Assembly (NCBI RefSeq): GCF_000023705.1
Contig: NC_012968.1
Span: 1,116,001-1,180,000, forward strand
Reading direction: 5' to 3'
Length of the DNA stretch: 64,000 nucleotides
Origin: Methylotenera mobilis JLW8
Lineage (GTDB): Bacteria > Pseudomonadota > Gammaproteobacteria > Burkholderiales > Methylophilaceae
Below the pieces are notes generated by a model. The model worked only from the letters and a program-made list of their open reading frames with translations, was not told where the DNA came from and did not search any database. This document shows, in pieces, positions 1 through 7,532 of the stretch (its first letter is position 1; each line of letters opens with the position of its first letter). Both the position numbers and the translations under genes were made by a program.

Positions 1-759
1 ATACACGCGGCTGGACGGGTAGGCGGGATCCAGGCTAATATTGCAGCTCCTGTAGACTTTCTGATAGACAACCTTGATATGGGGCGTAATGTGGTGATGG
101 CTGCGCAGAGAAACGGCGTCAAGCGCCTGATCAATCTAAGCAGTTCCTGCATGTATCCACGAAATATATCCACTCCGCTTACAGAAGATATGATTCTGAC
201 TGGTGAGTTGGAGCCAACCAACGAAGGTTATGCGCTTGCAAAAATCGCTACCATGCGCTTGTGCCAATATATAGCAAAACAAGATGCTAGTTTCCAATAT
301 AAGACTTTGATTCCATGTAACTTGTATGGGCGTCATGATAAGTTCTTACCTCAGCATTCACACTTGATTCCGGCAATCATTCATAAGACGTATCAAGCAA
401 TGATTAACAACGAGCCTCAAGTGGAAATATGGGGTGATGGTACTGCTAGAAGGGAGTTTATGTATGCTGGCGATCTTGCTAGTGCTGTTATCCGTGCTTT
501 GGAGCATTTTGATACCTTGCCAAATCTCATGAATGTTGGCCTGGGGCAAGACTATACAATCAATGAATACTATCAAGCGGTTGCCGCGGTAATAGGTTAC
601 CAAGGCAGTTTTACACACAATCTGAGCAAACCTGTCGGTATGGCACGCAAGTTAGTAGACGTTCAGCAGCAATCCTTATGGGGCTGGTCGGCTAATAATA
701 GCTTGACCGATGGTATTAAGCAGTCCTACGAATTTTATTTGAAAGAGTATTTACAATGA
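1..759 (+). CDS. GDP-L-fucose synthase / GDP-L-colitose synthase family (5' end missing)
   Basis: The frame is open from base 1, so the gene starts before the window; 252 C-terminal residues are present. It is an extended short-chain dehydrogenase of the Fcl (GDP-4-keto-6-deoxymannose 3,5-epimerase-reductase) family. Visible marks are AAGRVGGIQAN near the start, the SSCMYP stretch with the family cysteine, the EPTNEGYALAK segment holding the Y-x3-K catalytic pair, the NLYGRHDKF segment and HSHLIPA with the family epimerase histidine. The next gene overlaps by 4 bases and encodes a ColD-like dehydratase, so this protein may make GDP-colitose (ColC role) rather than GDP-fucose; the two families cannot be separated from this fragment. 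Both would act in the cytoplasm to supply the nucleotide sugar for the polysaccharide made by this locus. Confidence 0.88.
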   Translation: MHAAGRVGGIQANIAAPVDFLIDNLDMGRNVVMAAQRNGVKRLINLSSSCMYPRNISTPLTEDMILTGELEPTNEGYALAKIATMRLCQYIAKQDASFQYKTLIPCNLYGRHDKFLPQHSHLIPAIIHKTYQAMINNEPQVEIWGDGTARREFMYAGDLASAVIRALEHFDTLPNLMNVGLGQDYTINEYYQAVAAVIGYQGSFTHNLSKPVGMARKLVDVQQQSLWGWSANNSLTDGIKQSYEFYLKEYLQ

Positions 760-1946
760 GTCCAAGATTCCCTCTCGCCACAACCACGTGGGATCAAGCA
801 GAAATTAATGCCATGCATCGTGTAATCGATTCTGGCATGTATACCATGGGCAAACACGTGCAAGAATGCGAGCAATCTTTTGCACACTATATCGGTAGCA
901 AGTACTGTGTAATGGTGAATTCAGGCTCATCTGCTAACTTATTGATGGTAGGTGCATTGTTTTATACAAAAAATGGCGCGTTGAAATTGGAAAGGGGCGA
1001 TGAAGTCATTGTGCCGGCTGTCTCTTGGAGCACAACTTATTATCCGCTTTATCAATATGGGTTAAAGATCAAATTTGTAGATATTGACTTGAATACTCTG
1101 AACTATGATTTTGATCAATTAGAAAAATCAGTTACTGATAAAACCAAAGCGATCATGGTAGTCAATCTGTTAGGCAATCCTAATGATTTTTCGCGTATTA
1201 ATCAGATTATCGATGGGCGCAATATCACATTGATCGAAGATAACTGCGAATCAATGGGCGCTACCTTCCAAGGTAAGAAAGCCGGCACTTTTGGGGTGAT
1301 GGGGACTTTCAGCTCATTTTTCAGCCACCATATCTCCACAATGGAAGGCGGCTTCATTGTTACGGACGATGAAGAGCTTTACCAAATATTGCTTTCACTC
1401 CGTGCACATGGCTGGACGCGTAATTTGCCTAAACATAACCTAGTATGTGGTGAAAAAAGTGATGACCCATTTGAAGAGTCTTTCAGGTTTGTGTTGCCTG
1501 GCTATAACGTGCGTCCAATAGAAATGGAAGGTGCGCTTGGCATAGAGCAAATCAAGAAGCTGCCTGGATTTATTGCATCTCGCCAAGAAAATGGCAAACG
1601 ATTTGTTGTTGAGATGAAAGACCATCCTGATATATTGATTCAACAGGAGATAGGTGAAAGCAGCTGGTTTGGGTTTAGTTTGGTAATTCGTCCAGGCTCT
1701 AAACTCACTCGTAAGGAATTGGTTAAAAAGCTCAATGACGCTGGTTTTGAGTGTAGGCCCATTGTTGCAGGAAACTTCGCCAAGAACGAAGTCGTAAAAT
1801 ACTTTGACTCTGAAACGCCATTTGCTCTGAAAAATGCAGAGCATATTGATAATAACGGATTGTTTATAGGTAATCATCATTACTCATTAAATGATGCATT
1901 TGTACATTTGAGAAGTGCATTAAATAATATGAAAGAAAGCGTTTAA
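756..1946 (+). CDS. ColD-like GDP-4-keto-6-deoxy-D-mannose 3-dehydratase (DegT family, His at the PLP-Lys position)
   Basis: A 396-residue fold-type I PLP enzyme of the DegT/DnrJ/EryC1/StrS family. The segment FFSHHISTMEGG (residues 188-199) aligns with the usual PLP-lysine motif (T-K-N-x-T-T-G-E-G-G), and His191 stands where the Schiff-base lysine is expected. In ColD and RfbH this substitution turns an aminotransferase into a 3-deoxygenating dehydratase. The likely product is GDP-4-keto-3,6-dideoxymannose, the precursor of colitose. Its ATG overlaps the stop of the upstream Fcl/ColC-type gene by 4 bases, fitting a two-step GDP-colitose pathway. A perosamine or other sugar aminotransferase is disfavoured by the missing lysine. 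The family and residue are visible; the substrate is inferred from context. Confidence 0.85.
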   Translation: MSPRFPLATTTWDQAEINAMHRVIDSGMYTMGKHVQECEQSFAHYIGSKYCVMVNSGSSANLLMVGALFYTKNGALKLERGDEVIVPAVSWSTTYYPLYQYGLKIKFVDIDLNTLNYDFDQLEKSVTDKTKAIMVVNLLGNPNDFSRINQIIDGRNITLIEDNCESMGATFQGKKAGTFGVMGTFSSFFSHHISTMEGGFIVTDDEELYQILLSLRAHGWTRNLPKHNLVCGEKSDDPFEESFRFVLPGYNVRPIEMEGALGIEQIKKLPGFIASRQENGKRFVVEMKDHPDILIQQEIGESSWFGFSLVIRPGSKLTRKELVKKLNDAGFECRPIVAGNFAKNEVVKYFDSETPFALKNAEHIDNNGLFIGNHHYSLNDAFVHLRSALNNMKESV

Positions 1947-1952
1947 ATTAGT

Positions 1953-2795
1953 ATGAGTCAAACAGATTACTCATCACAGCAAATAACTGTAATTTCAGCA
2001 ACGGATGGGCCAAAACATTATTGGCGTGAGCTCTGGCGTTTTAAGGAGCTATTCTTTTTGCTTGCTTGGCGAGATTTACTTGTGAGGTACAAGCAAACTA
2101 TGATTGGAGTTGCTTGGGCAGTCTTGCGACCACTTATTACAGTGATGGTATTTACATTTGTATTCGGGAAAATAGCCAAATTACCCTCTGGTGATACGCC
2201 TTATGCCCTCTTTGTCTTCGCGGGAATGTTACCTTGGCAATTTTTTTCCTCTGCACTTGCTGAGGCTGGGAATAGTGTTGTTAGTAATGCAAATTTAGTA
2301 ACGAAAATTTACTTTCCTCGTTTACTGTTGCCATTATCTAGTATTTTGGTTTGCTTTGTTGATGCCTTAATTGCCGGTATTCTTTTTATTGGTTTGATAT
2401 TTTGGTACGGCGTGGTACCAGATTGGCATATAGTATTTTTGCCAGTGTTTATTCTATGGCTCGCATTAATTACTTTGGGGTTAAGTTTGTGGATAGCTGC
2501 TTTAAATGTAACTTATCGAGACTTTAGGTATTTAGTTCCTTTTATGCTGCAGTTGGGGATGTATGTTTCACCAGTAGGTTTTAGTAGTGCAATTATTCCA
2601 GAAAAATGGTTGTGGGTTTTTTATTTGAATCCTGTTGCTGGGGTTATAGATGGGTTTCGTTGGTCTATCTTTGGATATCATGAAACGTACAATTTTATGT
2701 TAATAATACCTTCTCTCGTTTTTACACTTTTACTATTGGTCTATGGCTTAGTTTTCTTCAGAAGTACAGAAGCTAGTTTTGCAGACGGGATTTGA
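1953..2795 (+). CDS. wzm: O-antigen/polysaccharide ABC transporter permease
   Basis: A 280-residue ABC-2-type membrane protein with about six hydrophobic helices and the family opening in which WRELWRFKELFFLLAWRDLLVRYKQT precedes the first helix (quoted here in two parts: WRELWRFKELFF, LLAWRDLLVRYKQT). The segment LNPVAGVIDGFRW near the C-terminus is typical of Wzm/TagG permeases. It would form the inner-membrane channel that exports the finished undecaprenyl-linked glycan. The start lies 6 bases after the ColD-like gene and the stop touches the ATPase gene, so the two transporter subunits are translationally linked. Confidence 0.93.
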   Translation: MSQTDYSSQQITVISATDGPKHYWRELWRFKELFFLLAWRDLLVRYKQTMIGVAWAVLRPLITVMVFTFVFGKIAKLPSGDTPYALFVFAGMLPWQFFSSALAEAGNSVVSNANLVTKIYFPRLLLPLSSILVCFVDALIAGILFIGLIFWYGVVPDWHIVFLPVFILWLALITLGLSLWIAALNVTYRDFRYLVPFMLQLGMYVSPVGFSSAIIPEKWLWVFYLNPVAGVIDGFRWSIFGYHETYNFMLIIPSLVFTLLLLVYGLVFFRSTEASFADGI

Positions 2796-2797
2796 GT

Positions 2798-4078
2798 ATG
2801 TCATCAGTTATACAAGTTGAAAGCATTTCTAAAAGTTATTTAATTCAACATAAACAATCTGCTAAATATAGGTCCATACGAGAAGAGATAATGTTTGGCC
2901 TTAATAATGTTATTGGGCGTAGGCAATCCTCACAGGTTGGTAAGCAAGTTACTGATGAGGTGTTTTGGGCGCTTGATGATGTTTCATTTTCGATTGGTGC
3001 CGGTGAGCGGGTAGGAGTTATAGGTAGAAACGGAGCAGGTAAATCTACATTATTGAAAATACTCTCTCGAATCACAAAGCCTACAAAAGGAAAAATTCAA
3101 CTAGTTGGTAAATTGGGTAGTCTGTTAGAGGTAGGGACTGGTTTTCATCCGGAATTAACCGGGCGCGAAAATATATATCTTAATGGCGCTATTCTTGGTA
3201 TGGGCTCAGCAGAGATTAAGAGTAAATTTGATGAAATAGTTGAGTTTGCCGAAATTGAAAAGTTTCTTGATACGCCCGTCAAAAGATATTCAAGTGGTAT
3301 GTATGTAAAATTGGCTTTTTCAGTTGCAGCGCACCTAGAACCGGATTTATTGATTCTTGATGAAGTATTAGCTGTAGGTGATCAACGGTTTCAAAAGAAA
3401 TGTTTTGATCAGATAAGAAAACTGGGTAAGGATAGCGGTAGAGCAGTTATCCTTGTGTCGCACAACATGTCAGCCATTTCTCAAATATGCTCACGTTGCT
3501 TATTGTTGGATAAAGGAAGGTTAGTTGCAGATGGCGAAACAAATAATGTTTTAGCGCAATATGCACTGCAAGACTTTGAGATGGGGCTTGGTGATAAAGT
3601 GGATCTTTCACACCATGAAAATAGAGAGGGAAATGCAGAAAAAGCTAGAGTTAGCTGGTTACAGATAGCCACTTCAGATGATTCATCAAAGTTGGTGTAT
3701 ATTGGGTCAGATTTACTCATCAGGTTCTCTGTGAATTTCTTTACTACAATGCAACAGGAAGATATTACGTTGGCTGTGGAAATCTCTACAACATCTGGTT
3801 ACCAAATGGCAAATATGTTGGCTTCTGATTCTGGTTTTAAAAGCGGGGTAAATGTGGGTGAGTATGTTTTTGAAGTTCATTTAGACGATGTCAGATTTTA
3901 CCCTGGGGAGTATTCAGTAAATATATGGATTGGTGATAGCTCTTCGTCGCCAATTGATTACGTCATTGAATGTGGAAAGTTCGAGGTTAGTGAAGGTGGG
4001 GATAAAGTATTTCGACGACTACCCAGCGGGACTGCTATGCAATTTTTAACTCCAAAGTGGAAACTAAGTACAATTTGA
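2798..4078 (+). CDS. wzt: O-antigen ABC transporter ATPase with C-terminal glycan-binding domain
   Basis: A 426-residue protein. The ATPase part (about residues 1-250) has Walker A GRNGAGKST, the signature region YSSGM and Walker B LLILDEVLAVGD. Residues of about 270-425 form an extra beta-rich domain like the Wzt C-terminal carbohydrate-binding domain, which in characterised systems recognises a modified non-reducing end of the glycan before export. A TTG at 2792 would add two residues (MS); the ATG at 2798, just past the wzm stop, is preferred. The next genes encode methyltransferases, which could supply such a terminal mark; that link is inferred. Confidence 0.93.
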   Translation: MSSVIQVESISKSYLIQHKQSAKYRSIREEIMFGLNNVIGRRQSSQVGKQVTDEVFWALDDVSFSIGAGERVGVIGRNGAGKSTLLKILSRITKPTKGKIQLVGKLGSLLEVGTGFHPELTGRENIYLNGAILGMGSAEIKSKFDEIVEFAEIEKFLDTPVKRYSSGMYVKLAFSVAAHLEPDLLILDEVLAVGDQRFQKKCFDQIRKLGKDSGRAVILVSHNMSAISQICSRCLLLDKGRLVADGETNNVLAQYALQDFEMGLGDKVDLSHHENREGNAEKARVSWLQIATSDDSSKLVYIGSDLLIRFSVNFFTTMQQEDITLAVEISTTSGYQMANMLASDSGFKSGVNVGEYVFEVHLDDVRFYPGEYSVNIWIGDSSSSPIDYVIECGKFEVSEGGDKVFRRLPSGTAMQFLTPKWKLSTI

Positions 4079-4088
4079 AGGTTTATAT

Positions 4089-4802
4089 ATGAAAAAATTT
4101 ATTGCTAGAGTTTTACGTTCCTTATCATGGCGACTAAAATATTATGCTGATTATTTAGTACTCTTGGAGATAAATGATAAGGAAGTTCTCTGTACGCATG
4201 TCACGCCTCATTCATTATGGTTAAAAGATAATGGAGATAAGACATTACGCTTGAATTATCAATTAACTTCTGATGATGTTGTGTTGGATGTGGGGGGCTA
4301 TGAAGGGCAATGGGCTAGCGATATATTTTCACGATATCTTTGTAAAGTACATATTTTTGAGCCTATTCCACATTATTCATCAATGATTGAAGAGAGCTTT
4401 TTACAAAATAAGCATATTAAATTACATAAAATTGGCCTAGGCAAGGTTAATGATGTAATTGAGTTTTCTATTGCGGGCGATGCATCTTCCTCCATAGTGC
4501 GTGGTAATCATTTAGTCCAAGCGCGTATTGTCGCCTTCAGAAATTGGTATGAGCAAAACGATATAAAAGAAATCGCTCTTATGAAGGTGAATATTGAAGG
4601 TGGCGAGTATGACCTGTTAGAGCATTTAATTGAAACTGGTTTAATTAATAACATTAAAAATTTACAGGTTCAATTTCATGATTTTTTCCCTGATGCAGAG
4701 AAGCGTATGCTTGATATTCAAGCGAGCTTGCAAAAAACTCATTATTTGACTTATCAATATAAGTTTATTTGGGAAAACTGGACTCTAAAGGATCAAAGTT
4801 AA
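4089..4802 (+). CDS. FkbM-family SAM-dependent methyltransferase
   Basis: A 237-residue protein with the SAM-binding motif VVLDVGGYEGQWA (about residues 64-76), the acidic post-II segment VHIFEPIPHYSS and the FkbM hallmark LMKVNIEGGEYDLLEHL. FkbM-family enzymes O-methylate sugars or polyketides; in polysaccharide loci they usually methylate a glycan residue. It lies directly downstream of wzt and its stop overlaps the next ATG by one base. The acceptor cannot be told from the sequence. Confidence 0.82.
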   Translation: MKKFIARVLRSLSWRLKYYADYLVLLEINDKEVLCTHVTPHSLWLKDNGDKTLRLNYQLTSDDVVLDVGGYEGQWASDIFSRYLCKVHIFEPIPHYSSMIEESFLQNKHIKLHKIGLGKVNDVIEFSIAGDASSSIVRGNHLVQARIVAFRNWYEQNDIKEIALMKVNIEGGEYDLLEHLIETGLINNIKNLQVQFHDFFPDAEKRMLDIQASLQKTHYLTYQYKFIWENWTLKDQS

Positions 4803-5668
4803 TGCTAGTGTCACGTATTATAGGCGGATTAGGCAATCAAATGTTTGAGTATGCTGCAGCTCGCGCTGCTTCGCTAAGAATTAGTGTTCAATTGAAATTG
4901 GATTTGAGTGGTTTTGAAACTTACGATTTGCATGCCTATGGATTAAATAATTTCAATATTGTTGAAGATGTAGCTAAAAAAGATGATTACTTTATAGGTG
5001 CACCAGAGTCACTATTAAAAAAAATTAAAAAGTACTTAAGAGGGCTTATTCAATTAGAATCTTTCCGCGAAAGTGATTTGTCTTTTGATTCAAAGGTGTT
5101 GGAGTTAAACGATAACACTTATTTGGATGGTTATTGGCAATGTGAGCGTTATTTTATTGATTTTGATAAACAAATTCGACAGGACTTTAGCTTTAAGTTC
5201 GCACCTGATGCACTAAATCAGAGGTATCTGGAGCTTATTGATTCTGTTAACGCTGTGTCTGTGCATATTCGACGCGGTGATTATGTTAGCAACTCAACAA
5301 CGAATGAGATTCATGGTGTGTGTGACTTAGATTATTACCAAAGAGCCGCGGAGTTTATGCGCGCTAGAATTGGGCCGGAAAACTTACACTTTTTTGTGTT
5401 TTCAGATGACACTGATTGGGTAAAAGAAAACATTAGTTTTGGTTCGGACACTACTTTTATTTCACATAATGACGCAGCAAAAAACTACGAAGATATGCGT
5501 TTGATGAGCGCATGCAAGCATCATATTATTGCGAATAGCTCATTTAGTTGGTGGGCCGCTTGGTTAAATCCATCTAAGCAGAAAGTTGTAATTGCGCCAC
5601 GTCAATGGTTTAAAAGCACTTTGTTAAACTCTGATGATATAGTTCCGGCTTCTTGGGTTAGGTTGTAA
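4802..5668 (+). CDS. GT11 family alpha-1,2-fucosyltransferase-like (possible colitosyltransferase)
   Basis: A 288-residue glycosyltransferase of family GT11. Marks are IIGGLGNQMFEYAAARA at the N-terminus, SVHIRRGDYVSN (the HxRRxD donor-binding motif) in the middle, and the late block HHIIANSSFSWWAAWL. GT11 enzymes move L-fucose from GDP-fucose, and a GT11 member of E. coli O55 (WbgN) is known to move colitose. The ATG at 4802 gives MLVSRIIGG; an upstream in-frame start at 4769 would overlap the previous gene by 34 bases and lacks conserved sequence. With the ColD-like enzyme upstream, colitose is a plausible donor sugar. Confidence 0.85.
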   Translation: MLVSRIIGGLGNQMFEYAAARAASLRISVQLKLDLSGFETYDLHAYGLNNFNIVEDVAKKDDYFIGAPESLLKKIKKYLRGLIQLESFRESDLSFDSKVLELNDNTYLDGYWQCERYFIDFDKQIRQDFSFKFAPDALNQRYLELIDSVNAVSVHIRRGDYVSNSTTNEIHGVCDLDYYQRAAEFMRARIGPENLHFFVFSDDTDWVKENISFGSDTTFISHNDAAKNYEDMRLMSACKHHIIANSSFSWWAAWLNPSKQKVVIAPRQWFKSTLLNSDDIVPASWVRL

Positions 5669-5670
5669 CG

Positions 5671-6519
5671 ATGTTTAAGAGACCAGAGCAGAATTATGAG
5701 GTGTCCGATCAAGTTGTTGATGGGATACTTTCCGATCTAGCACACCCATTATCTTGTATAGCAGGCTTGTTAACGAATGGCGCACATGTTTTAGATATAG
5801 GTGCTGGTAGTGGAGTATTGGGAAGAGTGCTTTCGCGTGCAGGCCTAAATGTTGAAATCGATGGGATAGAGCCAAATGCCTTTGCGGCAAATCTTGCACG
5901 TAAATACTACAGAAGTGTTTATACAGGGTTTGCTGAGGAGTTCTATGAGCAAATTTCTAATGCTCAATATGATTTCGTTATATTAGCTGACGTAATTGAG
6001 CATATGCCGAATCCTCAAGAAGTATTATCTGAGTTGCTGATGTGTTTATCTCCTAAGACAAAATTAATTGTTTCTGTACCAAATGTTGCATTTGGAGGTA
6101 TTCGTCTAGCACTACTAAACGGTAATTTTGATTACGTGGATTCTGGATTGCTAGAGCATACTCACTTAAGGTTTTTTACTAAAAACACCTTAAAAGAACT
6201 TTTCTCTTTAATAGGATTGGAAGTTGATCGAGCAATTTCACTGGAGCGTAGTTTTTATAGAACGGAATTTAGTAGATCAAAAATGTCTGCATCTTTTATT
6301 ACGATGCTTAAATTAGCTTTTAGCAGTGATGCACGGGCATATCAATATCTTTTTGTGTTGAACAAGTGTGACGGGAAAGTCAGCAATAGTTCTCGCGTTC
6401 CCCAAGAACATAAAGGCGTAAATGGAATAACAATAATGCAAGACTATATTTTTGGTAGTTCTCAATTAATGCCCTTACTGCATAGGGCTTATCGTCAATT
6501 GAGGAAGTTAAATGCCTAA
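5671..6519 (+). CDS. class I SAM-dependent methyltransferase (Methyltransf_23 type)
   Basis: A 282-residue protein with the SAM-binding glycine motif VLDIGAGSGVLGRVLS (about residues 40-55), the acidic residue in IDGIEPNAFAA, and the motif FVILADVIEHMPNPQEVL typical of methyltransferase type 11/23 proteins. It sits 2 bases after the GT11 gene and overlaps the next glycosyltransferase by 8 bases. It is the second methyltransferase after wzt, so the glycan probably carries one or more methyl groups. The target is not visible. Confidence 0.8.
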   Translation: MFKRPEQNYEVSDQVVDGILSDLAHPLSCIAGLLTNGAHVLDIGAGSGVLGRVLSRAGLNVEIDGIEPNAFAANLARKYYRSVYTGFAEEFYEQISNAQYDFVILADVIEHMPNPQEVLSELLMCLSPKTKLIVSVPNVAFGGIRLALLNGNFDYVDSGLLEHTHLRFFTKNTLKELFSLIGLEVDRAISLERSFYRTEFSRSKMSASFITMLKLAFSSDARAYQYLFVLNKCDGKVSNSSRVPQEHKGVNGITIMQDYIFGSSQLMPLLHRAYRQLRKLNA

Positions 6520-7501
6520 AGTGTCAATTTGTATTCCAACTTATCGGCAAGTTGATTTTTTGAGGAGTACGTTAAAGTCTGTATTAGAGCAAGAATTTAA
6601 AGATTATGAACTTATTATTAATGATGATTCACCAGATGATTCCGTTTTAAATCTTTTGACAGAATTCAGTTTTGGTTCGCGTTTACGCTACTTTAAAAAC
6701 CCAATCAATTTGGGTTCTCCTGAAAACTGGAATAACGCGATTAGTAAAGCGAATGGTGAACTTATCAAAGTTCTTCATCACGATGATAAATTTTCTCATA
6801 TTGGTGCTTTGCAAGAATTTGTAACATTGATGGATGAAAATCCAGATGCTGATTTTGGATTTTGTAGTAGTAAGGTTTTTGATCTTGTAACAAATAAATT
6901 CCGAGAGCACAGGCCTAATGATATGCAACTTCAGATGTTATCTGATATGCCAGAACTTTTGTTTCTAGGTAATCTGATTGGGGCACCTAGTGCAACGATT
7001 TACAGAAGAAACCTAATAAATTTAAATTATGACAAACAGTTAAAGTGGCTTGTAGATATTGATTTCTATATCCGAGCATTGCAAAAGAACAATCGTTTTG
7101 CGTATGCAGCTGAAACATTGATAATCACACCAACAAATGCAGAGCATCAAGTAACTGAGTGTTGTAAGAATAATGCTGACATAGTGCTGATGGAGCATTT
7201 AATTTTATACGATAAAAATTCAAGCCAACTTGCGTCACGCCCTGAGGTTGTAAATTACTGGCTTGGTATTTTTGGGCGGTATGGAATTTACTCTGTAAGT
7301 GACATTGAAAATTTTGATAGTTTTAGTGAAAGCCAAAAGAAAATAATTAGTGAAATGCTCTTGGTGTTTCATAAACGGCCATTATTAAAGTTTATTTATT
7401 TTTTATACTGGCAATTGGATGCACCACCATTTATAAAAGCTACTCTTCGAGCCATCGTGCGATTTTCTTACAATTTTTTTTCATGCATTCGTAATTTTTA
7501 G
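6512..7501 (+). CDS. GT2 family glycosyltransferase
   Basis: A 329-residue GT-A fold glycosyltransferase. It begins with VSICIPTYRQVDFLRSTLKS, has the nucleotide-binding DD in ELIINDDSPDDS, and a DxD-equivalent in VLHHDDKF (about residue 90). It ends with a hydrophobic and basic tail but no clear transmembrane helix. It would add one sugar to the lipid-linked repeat on the cytoplasmic face. Donor and acceptor are unknown. The start overlaps the methyltransferase gene by 8 bases. Confidence 0.85.
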   Translation: MPKVSICIPTYRQVDFLRSTLKSVLEQEFKDYELIINDDSPDDSVLNLLTEFSFGSRLRYFKNPINLGSPENWNNAISKANGELIKVLHHDDKFSHIGALQEFVTLMDENPDADFGFCSSKVFDLVTNKFREHRPNDMQLQMLSDMPELLFLGNLIGAPSATIYRRNLINLNYDKQLKWLVDIDFYIRALQKNNRFAYAAETLIITPTNAEHQVTECCKNNADIVLMEHLILYDKNSSQLASRPEVVNYWLGIFGRYGIYSVSDIENFDSFSESQKKIISEMLLVFHKRPLLKFIYFLYWQLDAPPFIKATLRAIVRFSYNFFSCIRNF

Positions 7502-7532
7502 AACTACTTTAAACAATAAAACACACCTTCGA

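Noticed and set aside
756-1946. GDP-perosamine synthase or other sugar aminotransferase
   Set aside because: The PLP-binding lysine is replaced by His191, which argues for the ColD-type dehydratase.
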